A stretch of DNA of 64,000 bases from Porticoccaceae bacterium LTM1 (GTDB lineage: Bacteria; Pseudomonadota; Gammaproteobacteria; Pseudomonadales; Porticoccaceae), in the NCBI GenBank assembly GCA_030252795.1, contig CP127080.1, positions 2,435,501 to 2,499,500 on the forward strand, given 5' to 3'. Of the stretch, positions 9,401 through 17,909 are shown piece after piece (position 1 is the first letter of the stretch; the number at the start of each line of letters is the position of its first letter). The translations under genes and the position numbers were made by a program. The notes below the pieces were generated by a model that was given only the letters and a program-made list of their open reading frames with translations, had not been told where the DNA came from and searched no databases.

Positions 9401-10579
9401 TTAGACCAATTCCACTGCAATTGCGGTAGCTTCACCACCACCAATACAAAGGGAAGCAACACCACGCTTCTTGCCGTAGGTCTGCAGGGCAGACAGCAGC
9501 GTGACAATGATACGCGCCCCGGACGCACCCAGCGGATGACCCAGAGCTGTCGCACCACCGTGCACATTCACTTTGTCATGGGGAATATTCAACTCGGTCA
9601 TCGCTGCCATGGTAACCACTGCAAACGCTTCGTTGATCTCGAACAGATCCACATCATCCACCGACCAACTCAGTTGATCCAGCAAATTGCGCATCGCACC
9701 AACCGGCGCAGTCGTGAACCACTCAGGCTCCTGTGCATACTGGCTGCTGCCCTTGATCACGGCGATCGGTTTCAGGCCGCGTTTTTCAGCCTCACTCTGA
9801 CGCATCATCACCAAAGCCGCCGCGCCATCGGAGATGGAGCTGGCATTTGCAGGAGTGATGGTGCCATCTTTTTTGAAAGCGGGCTTGAGGGCTGGAATCT
9901 TGTCCGGGCGAGCCTTGCCAGGCTGCTCATCGATTTCAACGACGACTTCGCCCTTGCGGCTTTTGACAGTTACCGGAGTGATTTCGGCTTTGAAGTGACC
10001 AGCTTCAATTGCGGCATTGGCGCGACGCAGTGACTCTATGGCAAATTCGTCCTGCTGCTCGCGGGTGAAGGTATATTTGTCAGCGCAATTTTCGCCAAAA
10101 GCGCCCATCAATCCGCCTTCGTAGGCATCCTGCAGGCCATCAAAGAACATATGGTCAACTACGGAACCATGACCCAGGCGGTAACCACTGCGTGCATTCG
10201 GCAACATGTAAGGGGCATTGGTCATGCTCTCCATACCACCGGCAACCACAACATCGGCAGATCCCAGCTGAATCTCTGCGGCGCCCATCATGACAGTCTT
10301 CATACCGGAGCCGCAGACTTTATTTACAGTTGAGCATGGTACAGAGTTTGGCAAACCAGCTCCGATAGCCGCTTGCCGAGCAGGTGCCTGCCCAAGGCCC
10401 GCTGGCAGAACACAACCCATCAGCACTTCGTCGATGTCATTACCGGACAGACCAGCGCGTTCCACCGCAGCGCGAATAGCAGCAGCTCCAAGCTCCGTTG
10501 CTTTCACAGCAGAAAAATCACCCTGAAATCCACCCATTGGCGTGCGAGCCATACCCACAATAACTACCGGGTCACTCAT
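9401..10579 (-). CDS. Acetyl-CoA C-acyltransferase (thiolase II type)
   Basis: 392 residues, the usual length for a biosynthetic or degradative thiolase. The acyl-accepting Cys89 lies in NKVCGSGMK. GGATALGHPLGASG carries the conserved His, and the C-terminal CIGGGEATA carries the second catalytic Cys. The enzyme joins or cleaves acetyl units on CoA. Closest in motif to AtoB/PhaA acetoacetyl-CoA thiolases, but no acetoacetyl-CoA reductase, CoA transferase or PHA gene is adjacent, so the pathway (PHA, ketone-body or fatty-acid related) cannot be fixed from context. Single gene with its own terminator. Confidence 0.93.
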   Translation of the reverse strand: MSDPVVIVGMARTPMGGFQGDFSAVKATELGAAAIRAAVERAGLSGNDIDEVLMGCVLPAGLGQAPARQAAIGAGLPNSVPCSTVNKVCGSGMKTVMMGAAEIQLGSADVVVAGGMESMTNAPYMLPNARSGYRLGHGSVVDHMFFDGLQDAYEGGLMGAFGENCADKYTFTREQQDEFAIESLRRANAAIEAGHFKAEITPVTVKSRKGEVVVEIDEQPGKARPDKIPALKPAFKKDGTITPANASSISDGAAALVMMRQSEAEKRGLKPIAVIKGSSQYAQEPEWFTTAPVGAMRNLLDQLSWSVDDVDLFEINEAFAVVTMAAMTELNIPHDKVNVHGGATALGHPLGASGARIIVTLLSALQTYGKKRGVASLCIGGGEATAIAVELV

Positions 10580-10715
10580 TGAAATTTCCTCTTATCTAGC
10601 ATTGGTTATCGTTAACGCCCTTTCTTGGAGCGTATCTGATACAAAAAGTGCGTTGGTATAGCCGCAGTGTCTCCCTGATCACTGACACACAAGACCATAC
10701 ACACACCTGGTTTAT

Positions 10716-11183
10716 CTATTTGACTACCCTGAGGCTCGGACGATTAGGTGATGAGCCACCACTTGGCGGGGTGTCATCTCCATCATCCTCGGTTACCGAT
10801 GAAACCGGTGATAGTGGTTTCTTTTCGGTCTCTGCGGCTTTTGAATTTTCTTTCTCGCCCTTTTCTCCGGGCTCCGGCTGAAATACCATGCCTTGACCGT
10901 TTTCACGAGCATAAATGCCAAGCACAGCCTTTACCGGCAAGTAAATATCGGTAGGAACACCACCAAAACGAGTATTAAACGTAATTTCCGTGTTATCCAG
11001 CTGTAAGCCAGTAACCGCGCGCGGGGCAAGATTCAGAACAATCTGGCCATCATTGACAAATTGCTGAGGTACTTCAACGCCTTGGTAATAAGCATCTACC
11101 ACAACATACGGGGTACAGTCATTGTCCAGAATCCACTCGTAGAAAGCACGAATCAGATAGGGACGGTTGGAACTCATCGACAT
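10716..11183 (-). CDS. sspB: ClpXP protease specificity-enhancing factor SspB
   Basis: Adaptor that delivers ssrA-tagged proteins to ClpXP. From ATG 11183 (MSMSSNRPYLIRAFYEW), with GAGG 9 bases upstream, the product has 155 residues; the next ATG at 11177 is also possible. Residues 1-110 form the conserved SspB substrate-binding fold. A flexible acidic/serine-rich linker follows, and the last residues (PSLRVVK) match the ClpX-binding tail of the family. It lies 108 bp downstream of sspA on the same strand, the usual sspAB order, so it is probably co-transcribed. Confidence 0.95.
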   Translation of the reverse strand: MSMSSNRPYLIRAFYEWILDNDCTPYVVVDAYYQGVEVPQQFVNDGQIVLNLAPRAVTGLQLDNTEITFNTRFGGVPTDIYLPVKAVLGIYARENGQGMVFQPEPGEKGEKENSKAAETEKKPLSPVSSVTEDDGDDTPPSGGSSPNRPSLRVVK

Positions 11184-11291
11184 ATTAATGGCCTCAAAGG
11201 CACGGGCGGCATCTAACTTGGCTACCAACAGTAGCGCTTATCACCCATTATGGTCAATGCTCGCCCGGTGAACACCGGGCGGGACAAAACA

Positions 11292-11924
11292 TTAACCGCG
11301 CATCTCGCGCTCAGCCTCAGAAAGACTTTCTTTCATTGAGGGGCGAGCAAACATACGCTGCATGTAATCCTGCAATGGTTTCACCTGACGAGTGTTGGGC
11401 AGCTTGATACCCAGACGATCCAAACGCCACAGGATAGGTACCAGACAACAATCTACCAGGGAAAACTCTTCGTTCATGAAGAATGGATTTTCAGCAAAAA
11501 CCGGCGCAATGGAGATCAGCTCGTCGCGTAGCTCTTTGCGTGCAGCTTCGGCAGACTTAAGATCCGGCTTGGCCATGATCAGATCTACTTTCTCGCACCA
11601 GTCTTTCTCAATGCGCTGCATAAACTGTCTGCTCAATGCACGAGCGACAGGGTATACCGGCAATAGCGGCGGATGTGGAAAACGCTCATCGAGGTATTCC
11701 ATCATTACCTTGGACTCATAGAGTGCCAGGTCGCGATCAACCAAAGTCGGAACACTGTTGTATGGATTTACCTCAGCCAGTTCTTCCGGTGGATTTTTCG
11801 GGTCAACATTTTCAACATCTACAGTGACACCTTTCTCAGCCAGCACAATGCGTACACGGTGACAGTAGTGGCATTCAGGATCGGAAAAAAACGTCATTGA
11901 AGATCTTTTAGCTACAACCCCCAT
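11292..11924 (-). CDS. sspA: Stringent starvation protein A, glutathione-S-transferase fold
   Basis: RNA-polymerase-associated GST-like protein. ATG 11924 ([14 protein letters not shown]) is preceded by GAGG at good distance and aligns with the E. coli start as I recall it; product 210 residues. The N-terminal thioredoxin-like domain has CHYCH near residue 18, and the motif [20 protein letters not shown] is the SspA hallmark. The C-terminal helical domain ends in [10 protein letters not shown] CxxC-like pair (CHYC) replaces the usual non-cysteine residues of E. coli SspA at this place. First gene of the sspA-sspB pair, 65 bp downstream of the bc1 gene. Confidence 0.96.
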   Translation of the reverse strand: MGVVAKRSSMTFFSDPECHYCHRVRIVLAEKGVTVDVENVDPKNPPEELAEVNPYNSVPTLVDRDLALYESKVMMEYLDERFPHPPLLPVYPVARALSRQFMQRIEKDWCEKVDLIMAKPDLKSAEAARKELRDELISIAPVFAENPFFMNEEFSLVDCCLVPILWRLDRLGIKLPNTRQVKPLQDYMQRMFARPSMKESLSEAEREMRG

Positions 11925-11949
11925 GGGGCACCTCATCTATATAACAATT

Positions 11950-11979
11950 AAGGCGGCACATGAAAGTACCGCCTTTTTA
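11950..11979. terminator. Hairpin between the bc1 gene and sspA
   Basis: Stem AAGGCGG / CCGCCTT with a 12-base loop. The T-run is clear only on the plus strand (CCGCCTTTTTAT); on the minus strand, where both flanking genes lie, it ends in TTAATTGTT, so termination there may be weak. Confidence 0.5.
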
Positions 11980-11988
11980 TATCCCTAA

Positions 11989-14079
11989 TCAGTGAATATC
12001 TTTCCAGTATTCACGGTTCAGTAGCCATACCCAGATAAACAAGAAGGCAAGGAAAAACAGTACATATACACCAATTTCCTTACGCCTCTCGGCACCCGGC
12101 TCACCTACATATTCCAGAAAGTTCACCAGGTCAAATACTGCCTGATCAAACTCGGCAGGACTCATGCTGCCCTCTTCAACGATTTTGTAATCGCCACAAG
12201 GGTCTTCCAGCAATGGCTGACCAGTATGGGGATCAACAATCATGTTGCCATGATGATCGTAGGTTGGCCCTGGCGCACACTCCTGAAGACCTTGCAGCTC
12301 CAACAAAACGTGCGGCATACCAACATCTTTAAAGACCTTGTTGTTCACACCCAGCGGGCGGCTTTCGTCTTTGTAGAAGTTGCGTAAGTAGGTGTACAAC
12401 CAGTCAGCGCCACGAGCGCGAGATACCAGAGTCAAATCCGGCGGTGTAGCACCAAACCACTGCTTGGCCTGACGAGGAGCCATGGCGATTTCCATCTTGT
12501 CACCAATCTTCTGGTCGCCAAACACCAGGTTTTCCATCGCCAGGTGGTAAGGGATTTTCAGGTCATCTGCCACTCGTTGGTAACGAGAAAAGTTGGTGGA
12601 GTGACAGCCCATGCAGTAGTTTGCAAAAAGCTTTACACCGCGCTGGCGGGACTCCATCTGCAGGCGATCGCGATCAGTTTTATTGAGCTCCACTCCCTGG
12701 TCTTCCAGCACAATCAACTCAGGGTTTACAAACTGGTCACAGTCAATGGTACCACAGGGCTTTTCACCACCGGCCCCAACAGCTTTCAGTGGCAATACAA
12801 TCAGCAGCGCCACACCAATCCAGACCAGCAGAGTTTTCCAGAACCCAAGACCACCGTTCATGGTGACACGAGCCGGCTCTGTTTTGCATTTTTCACGAGC
12901 AGTCCAGAACGGCATACCGATGAAGTAAGCAAAGTAGATAACCGTACAGATTTGCGCCAACAGGTTACGTTCCGGAGTCGGGGTCTTCACACCCAGCACA
13001 CCCAGAATTACAAACGCAGCGGCAAGAACCAGCAACGCTACACGACTGAACATGCCTTTGTAACGAATCGACTTTACCGGGCTCTTGTCGAGCCAGGGCA
13101 GTACAAACAGGATTGCCACACCGGCACCCATGGTAACAAAGCCCATCAGCTTGTCAGGAACCGCACGCAGCATTGAGTAGAACGGAGTGAAGTACCAAAC
13201 CGGCGCAATATGCGGCGGGGTTTTCAGACCGTTAGCCTCTTCAAAGTTGGCATGCTCCAGGAAGTAACCACCACCCTCTGGAATAAAGAACATGATGAAA
13301 CTGAACACGAACAGGAACACAACCACCGGAACCATGTCGTGCACAGTGAAGTACGGATGGAACGGAATGCCGTCCAGCGGCTTGCCATTGGCATCCTTGT
13401 TCTTCTTGATTTCCACGCCGTCCGGGTTGTTGGAACCCACTTCGTGCAGAGCGAAGATGTGCATCACCACCAGACCGAGCAGTACGATCGGCAGCGCAAC
13501 TACGTGCAGAGCAAAGAAGCGGTTCAGGGTAGCGCCGGAGATCAGGTAGTCACCGCGAATCCACTGAACGATGTCTTCCCCGACACCCGGAATTGCGCCG
13601 AACAGGGACACAATCACCTGGGCACCCCAGTAAGACATCTGCCCCCAGGGCAGTACGTAGCCAAGGAAGGCCTCGGCCATCAGTACCAGGTAGATCGCCA
13701 TACCGAAGATCCACACCAACTCACGTGGCGCCTTATAGGAACCGTACAGCAGGCCGCGGAACATGTGCAGGTAAACTACCACGAAGAACATCGATGCACC
13801 GGTGGAGTGCATATAACGCAAGATGTCGCCGTAAGGTACATCGCGCATGATGTATTCAACAGAAGCGAATGCCTCTTCTGCACTTGGGGTGTAGTGCATG
13901 GTCAGCCAGATACCGCTGACCAGCTGATTCACCAGAACAAGCAGGGAAAGAACACCAAAGAAGTACCAGAAGTTGAAGTTTTTTGGCGCATAGTACTGCG
14001 CCATGTGCTTATTCCACTCTACCTTCAACATTGGCATGCGGGAATCAACCCACTCACCAAACTGAGTCAACTTGCTCAT
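11989..14079 (-). CDS. Fused cytochrome b / cytochrome c1 of the bc1 complex
   Basis: One uninterrupted 696-residue frame holds two bc1 subunits. Residues 1-405 are cytochrome b: haem ligands His91, His105, His192 and His207, and a Qo motif PVWY at 293-296 in place of PEWY (from memory a common variant in gammaproteobacteria). Residues about 412-436 form a new hydrophobic segment ending in LKAVGAGG that looks like the signal/anchor of cytochrome c1. The c1 part has the haem-binding CMGCH at 489-493 and a C-terminal membrane anchor (VLFFLAFLFIWVWLL). Pseudomonas has two separate genes here; the FbcH precursor of Bradyrhizobium is the known fused case, cut after translocation. The start overlaps the Rieske stop (TAATG), so the two are translationally coupled. 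Confidence 0.94.
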   Translation of the reverse strand: MSKLTQFGEWVDSRMPMLKVEWNKHMAQYYAPKNFNFWYFFGVLSLLVLVNQLVSGIWLTMHYTPSAEEAFASVEYIMRDVPYGDILRYMHSTGASMFFVVVYLHMFRGLLYGSYKAPRELVWIFGMAIYLVLMAEAFLGYVLPWGQMSYWGAQVIVSLFGAIPGVGEDIVQWIRGDYLISGATLNRFFALHVVALPIVLLGLVVMHIFALHEVGSNNPDGVEIKKNKDANGKPLDGIPFHPYFTVHDMVPVVVFLFVFSFIMFFIPEGGGYFLEHANFEEANGLKTPPHIAPVWYFTPFYSMLRAVPDKLMGFVTMGAGVAILFVLPWLDKSPVKSIRYKGMFSRVALLVLAAAFVILGVLGVKTPTPERNLLAQICTVIYFAYFIGMPFWTAREKCKTEPARVTMNGGLGFWKTLLVWIGVALLIVLPLKAVGAGGEKPCGTIDCDQFVNPELIVLEDQGVELNKTDRDRLQMESRQRGVKLFANYCMGCHSTNFSRYQRVADDLKIPYHLAMENLVFGDQKIGDKMEIAMAPRQAKQWFGATPPDLTLVSRARGADWLYTYLRNFYKDESRPLGVNNKVFKDVGMPHVLLELQGLQECAPGPTYDHHGNMIVDPHTGQPLLEDPCGDYKIVEEGSMSPAEFDQAVFDLVNFLEYVGEPGAERRKEIGVYVLFFLAFLFIWVWLLNREYWKDIH

Positions 14080-14675
14080 TACGCGGCCTCCTGATCAACA
14101 CCGACAACCAGAATGCCATCACTTTCAAAGTGATAAGGTGGCACTTCCAGGTTGGTTGGCGCAGGTACATTTTTATAAACGCGACCCGCAAGATCGTACT
14201 TGGAGCCATGACAGGGGCAGAAGAAGCCACCTTGCCAATCAGACTCACCGAAGTCGGTAGCGCCAACCTGTGGTTTAAACATCGGGGCGCAGCCCAAGTG
14301 AGTACAGAGGCCAACCAATACCAGGAACTCCGCATTGATAGCCCTGTTTACCGGATCAACGTAATCCGGTTGCTTGGAAGCTTGGGAGTTAGGGTCAGAA
14401 ACCTTATCCTTGAGCGTCTCAAGTGAAGCCAGCGCTTCCGGGGTGCGACGCACCACGTAGACTGGTTTACCGCGCCACTCGACAGTCATCATCTGACCTG
14501 GTTCCAGTTTAGAAATATTGGCCTTAACCGGCGCGCCTGCCGCCTTGGCCTTGGCACTGGGATTCCAGGAACCAACAAATGGTACGGCCGCGAAGCCCAC
14601 ACCCACTGCGCCTACTGCGCAGCTTGCACCCGTCAAAAAGCGGCGTCTGCCGTGATTGACACCGTCATTACTCAT
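14079..14675 (-). CDS. petA: Rieske iron-sulfur subunit of the cytochrome bc1 complex
   Basis: 198 residues. A twin-arginine signal (GRRRFLTGA) and an uncleaved hydrophobic anchor form the N-terminus, followed by the soluble Rieske domain. The 2Fe-2S ligands are in CTHLGC (Cys124, His126, with Cys129) and CPCHGS (Cys153, Cys155, His156). Takes electrons from ubiquinol at the Qo site and hands them to cytochrome c1. First gene of the bc1 operon, overlapping the fused b/c1 gene by one base. Confidence 0.97.
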   Translation of the reverse strand: MSNDGVNHGRRRFLTGASCAVGAVGVGFAAVPFVGSWNPSAKAKAAGAPVKANISKLEPGQMMTVEWRGKPVYVVRRTPEALASLETLKDKVSDPNSQASKQPDYVDPVNRAINAEFLVLVGLCTHLGCAPMFKPQVGATDFGESDWQGGFFCPCHGSKYDLAGRVYKNVPAPTNLEVPPYHFESDGILVVGVDQEAA

Positions 14676-14899
14676 GACGCTATCCCCTTAGTTGTTTACA
14701 GCGATTTAAGAGCGAGAAGTCGACTTTTCTTGCGCACAAATAGAGGGCGCGCAAAATAGCGGGCAATATTAAAGAAAAGTGCCATTTTTGACAAGAGAGG
14801 CCCTCTGAAGACTAGGGTTAATTCGTTGTTTTTATTGATAAAAATCAATTAAAAAAATAACCACCCACCACCTGACAGCCACCAAAAACAATCGGGCAC

Positions 14900-14929
14900 A
14901 AAAAAGCCCGGATGAATCCGGGCTTTTTT
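14900..14929 (-). terminator. Terminator after rplM-rpsI
   Basis: AAAAAAGCCCGGAT / ATCCGGGCTTTTTT stem with A and T runs on both sides. It lies 23 bp past the rpsI stop and separates the ribosomal operon from petA. Confidence 0.88.
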
Positions 14930-14951
14930 GAAGCAGAGTGCTCGCAGCGAA

Positions 14952-15344
14952 TTAACGCTTGGAGAACTGAGGCTTCTTACGTGCTTTGTGCAGACCGACT
15001 TTCTTACGCTCAACCTCACGGGCGTCGCGAGTCAGGAAGCCAGCAGCACGCAGAGGTGCACGCAGGTTTTCGTCGTACTGCAGCAGGGCGCGAGACAGGC
15101 CGTGGCGAATAGCGCCAGCCTGACCGAAGCTACCACCGCCTTTTACAGTGATTTTCAGGTCAAATTTCTCAACCATATCAACGGTTTCCAGCGGCTGGCG
15201 CACGATCATGCGGGCCACTTCGCGACCAAAGTACTGCTCGATGGTGCGATCGTTGATGGTGATGTTACCGCTACCTGCCTTCAGGAAAACACGAGCGGAA
15301 GAGGTCTTGCGGCGACCGGTACCGTAGTATTGATTGTCTGCCAT
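14952..15344 (-). CDS. rpsI: 30S ribosomal protein S9
   Basis: 130 residues, full length. N-terminal [14 protein letters not shown] and the C-terminal KKPQFSKR tail, which reaches the P-site tRNA, are diagnostic. Lies 13 bp after rplM in the usual two-gene operon. Confidence 0.98.
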   Translation of the reverse strand: MADNQYYGTGRRKTSSARVFLKAGSGNITINDRTIEQYFGREVARMIVRQPLETVDMVEKFDLKITVKGGGSFGQAGAIRHGLSRALLQYDENLRAPLRAAGFLTRDAREVERKKVGLHKARKKPQFSKR

Positions 15345-15357
15345 GTTCTCGCGTCCC

Positions 15358-15786
15358 TTAGATGTTCAGTTCTTGGGGCTGCTGAGCAGCGTGCGGATGC
15401 TCGCTACCAGCGTAGATTTTCAGCTTCTTGAACATTGCACGACCCAGTGGGCCTTTCGGCAGCATGCCTTTAACAGCATTCTGCAGAGTGCGCTCAGGAG
15501 CTTTGTCGATCAGCTTTTCAAAGCTGATGGACTTCAGACCACCCGGGTAACCGGTATGGCTGTGATAAATCTTGTCCTTCGCCTTGTTGCCAGTAACGCG
15601 GATTTTCTCAACGTTAGTTACAACAATGTAGTCACCGGTGTCTACGTGAGGAGTGTACTCCGGCTTGTGCTTGCCGCGCAGACGCTTGGCAATCTCCGCG
15701 GCCAGGCGGCCCAGAGTTTTGTCTGCTGCGTCGACTACGTACCAGTCGCGCTGTACAGATTCGGATTTAGCGCTAAATGTTTTCAT
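15358..15786 (-). CDS. rplM: 50S ribosomal protein L13
   Basis: 142 residues, full length, starting [20 protein letters not shown] with the family motif HTGYPGG near the middle. Early assembly protein of the large subunit. First gene of rplM-rpsI. A well-formed sigma-70 promoter lies 71-99 bp upstream of the ATG, leaving a leader of about 65 nt in which known L13 autoregulation could act. Confidence 0.98.
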   Translation of the reverse strand: MKTFSAKSESVQRDWYVVDAADKTLGRLAAEIAKRLRGKHKPEYTPHVDTGDYIVVTNVEKIRVTGNKAKDKIYHSHTGYPGGLKSISFEKLIDKAPERTLQNAVKGMLPKGPLGRAMFKKLKIYAGSEHPHAAQQPQELNI

Positions 15787-15856
15787 CTTTTCCTGCCTGT
15801 TGGCCAGTTAAGCCTTTCGGGTTTGAGTTCGGGGCTCGTCCCAAAAAAGAGCGCGA

Positions 15857-15885
15857 ATACTACCTAAGTAGCGCAGCCATTTCAA
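15857..15885 (-). promoter_or_regulatory. Sigma-70 promoter of rplM-rpsI
   Basis: On the minus strand TTGAAA (15885-15880), exactly 17 bases, then TAGTAT (15862-15857). Spacing is ideal and both hexamers are close to consensus. It lies upstream of the L13 start, past the zapE stop codon. Confidence 0.75.
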
Positions 15886-15920
15886 CTGCTTTTTGAACCA
15901 CACACGATTTAGCCCAAATA

Positions 15921-17045
15921 CTAGGGGCGGTGCGGTCTCGCCAGGTATTCGTGGGACTGCATTTCCAGCAATCGGGAGCAAGTGCGCTCGAATTCAAACT
16001 CCAGTTTACCGCCAGCGTAGAGCTCCACCAGAGGCACCGCTGCTGAGATCACCAGTTTGACCCCACGATCATAGAACTCATCCACCAGATTTATAAAGCG
16101 TCGGGCCTGATCATCGGTTTCACGTCCCAGCCGGGGAATATCGCTGACCAGCACCGCATGGAACTCTCTTGCTATTTCAATATAGTCGTTCTGGCTTCGA
16201 GGGCCATCGCAGATCGCCATAAAATCAAACCAGACCACATCCTCCCCGACACTGCGCGCATGAATGGGGCGGCCCTCCACCTCCAGCGCAAGATCATGGT
16301 TAACCTCACCCACTGCCGGCACCAGATTTGAAAAAGCAGTTTGCAGGGCAGCCTCAGCCTGGTCACCCAGCGGATTGTGGTAAAGAGGTGCTTTGGAAAG
16401 CGCGCGAAGGCGGTAATCGACCCCACCATCTACATTGACCACCTCGGTGTGTTTATTAAGCAGCGCAATTGCAGGCAAGAACCGGGCACGCTGTAAGCCG
16501 TTGGCATAGAGACCATCAGGAACAATATTTGAGGTAGCCACCAGCGCCACATCGCGCTGGAACAATAGCTCCAGCAGCGTACCCAGTATCATGGCATCGG
16601 TTATATCAGAGACAAAAAACTCATCAAAGCAAAGCACCCTAGCTTCAGCTGCCAATCGATCCGCAACTTTCTCCAGTGGGTTTTTCACTCCATCAAGTTG
16701 TTTTAACTCCTGATGAACACGCCGCATAAAACGGTGAAAGTGCGCACGCATTTTCTGCTCAAAAGGCAGACTTTCAAAGAAATTATCCATCAGGTAGGTT
16801 TTGCCACGACCAACCCCACCCCAGAAATAAAGCCCGCGCTGCACAGTAATCTCAGGCGACTTTCGCCCCAGGCGCCCGAGCAACCGCGACAGAGTCCCAC
16901 GCTGCCGCTCATCTTGCCAATCCGCCACCAGTCGCTCATAGAGATCCTGAAGCTTCTTGACGGCAAGCTCCTGCGACGGATCGTAGTTAAACCCATCCTT
17001 TTTCAGATCGCGACGGTAACGCTCCAATGGCGTGTCCGGGGTCAT
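15921..17045 (-). CDS. zapE: Cell division AFG1-like ATPase ZapE
   Basis: 374 residues. Walker A GGVGRGKT near residue 76 and Walker B LCFDEFFVSD near 140 mark the AFG1/ZapE P-loop family; SNIVPDGLY is a family motif. In E. coli ZapE joins the divisome late and affects Z-ring stability under stress. Located just upstream of rplM-rpsI, a linkage also recalled from Pseudomonas. Confidence 0.94.
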   Translation of the reverse strand: MTPDTPLERYRRDLKKDGFNYDPSQELAVKKLQDLYERLVADWQDERQRGTLSRLLGRLGRKSPEITVQRGLYFWGGVGRGKTYLMDNFFESLPFEQKMRAHFHRFMRRVHQELKQLDGVKNPLEKVADRLAAEARVLCFDEFFVSDITDAMILGTLLELLFQRDVALVATSNIVPDGLYANGLQRARFLPAIALLNKHTEVVNVDGGVDYRLRALSKAPLYHNPLGDQAEAALQTAFSNLVPAVGEVNHDLALEVEGRPIHARSVGEDVVWFDFMAICDGPRSQNDYIEIAREFHAVLVSDIPRLGRETDDQARRFINLVDEFYDRGVKLVISAAVPLVELYAGGKLEFEFERTCSRLLEMQSHEYLARPHRP

Positions 17046-17063
17046 GGCAGCTCCTGTAGCCTA

Positions 17064-17118
17064 GGGCCTGTTCACACTAATTGAATATTTTATGTATTCA
17101 ATTGGTGCGAACAGGCCC
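17064..17118. repeat. 55-bp inverted repeat made of two GGGCCTGTT units
   Basis: Left arm GGGCCTGTTCACACTAATTG (17064-17083) and a reverse-complement arm ending in AACAGGCCC (17099-17118), with TTGAATA/TATTCAA extending the stem. Related single units occur at 30060-30077 and 46221-46240, so it is a dispersed intergenic repeat. It lies between the divergent zapE and zapG genes. Confidence 0.7.
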
Positions 17119-17254
17119 GAATTTAAATGGGCGCGCATTATGCTGGCAAAAAAAACCTTGATTCAAGTAGGCAGCATCCGACACACTTGCTTATATGATG
17201 TCGGTATACAAGGACTTGTTATACTTAACCTAGTTTGTACCCAGGAGAAGTCGA

Positions 17255-17788
17255 TTGACCACTGCAATTATTATCACCGCCCTGATCTGTCTCGCCGTTG
17301 GTGCCGCCATCGGTATTCTGTTGACCCGCCTTTCCCACCCGGAAGAAAAACAACGCCGGGAACTGGAGAGTCGACTGCAACAAGCCGAAGACGAATTAAA
17401 AGCCTACCAGCAGGAAGTCAGTACCCACTTCATCAAAACTGCCAGCCTGGTGAACAATATGACCCAAAGCTATCGCGCTGTAGGCGAGCACCTTGCCGCA
17501 AGCGCCATGCACCTGGCCAACCCGGATATCAGCAGGCAGCTGCTTAATGCCGGCTCCGGATCACTGACCGGTTCCACTGCCAAGCAAGCCTCATCCCTGA
17601 CCTTGGGTGATACAGCACCGGAACCACCAAAAGATTACGCACCAAAAGCACCGGGTGGCATTTTGAGCGAAGAGTATGGCCTGAAAGAAGATTATGGGGT
17701 GGAATCACGCCCGGCCTATGAAATGGCCAACGACGATCTGGACTCGGAAGATGATGACGATCAGGACCCGACCCTGAAAGCTGTCTGA
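17255..17788 (+). CDS. zapG: ZapG/YhcB-family inner-membrane protein (DUF1043)
   Basis: 177 residues. Start is a TTG at 17255, supported by AGGAGAAG 5-8 bases upstream; no ATG fits the family N-terminus. One membrane helix (residues 3-23), then a coiled-coil region (about 30-60) with the family motif VSTHFIKTASLVNNMTQSY. The C-terminus is long, acidic and probably disordered. In E. coli YhcB/ZapG links cell division with envelope synthesis. Divergent from zapE; followed by a terminator and then the DegS-type protease. Confidence 0.9.
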   Translation: MTTAIIITALICLAVGAAIGILLTRLSHPEEKQRRELESRLQQAEDELKAYQQEVSTHFIKTASLVNNMTQSYRAVGEHLAASAMHLANPDISRQLLNAGSGSLTGSTAKQASSLTLGDTAPEPPKDYAPKAPGGILSEEYGLKEDYGVESRPAYEMANDDLDSEDDDDQDPTLKAV

Positions 17789-17822
17789 CGATTAGCGCCT
17801 GTCAGTACTAGCTTAAACACAT

Positions 17823-17852
17823 AAAAAAGCGGGGAATTTCCCCGCTTTTTTT
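17823..17852 (+). terminator. Terminator of zapG
   Basis: AAAAAAGCGGGGAA / TTCCCCGCTTTTTT perfect stem, followed by T-run; 34 bp past the stop codon. Confidence 0.88.
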
Positions 17853-17909
17853 CGCTCTCACTATCTGTACAATAATCATCAACTACTGACTTGAAAAGGG
17901 AAATGCCTA

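Noticed and set aside
12544-14094. Plus-strand frames of 210 and 294 codons opposite the bc1 gene
   Set aside because: Peptides rich in His, Gln and Arg without any known motif; the opposite strand encodes intact haem-ligand motifs.
14676-14899. Small gene between petA and rpsI
   Set aside because: AT-rich stretch with several stops in all frames; only the rpsI terminator and probable petA promoter region are present.
15787-15856. Defined L13 autoregulatory leader structure
   Set aside because: The leader is short and I could not see a convincing binding structure; only the promoter is reported.
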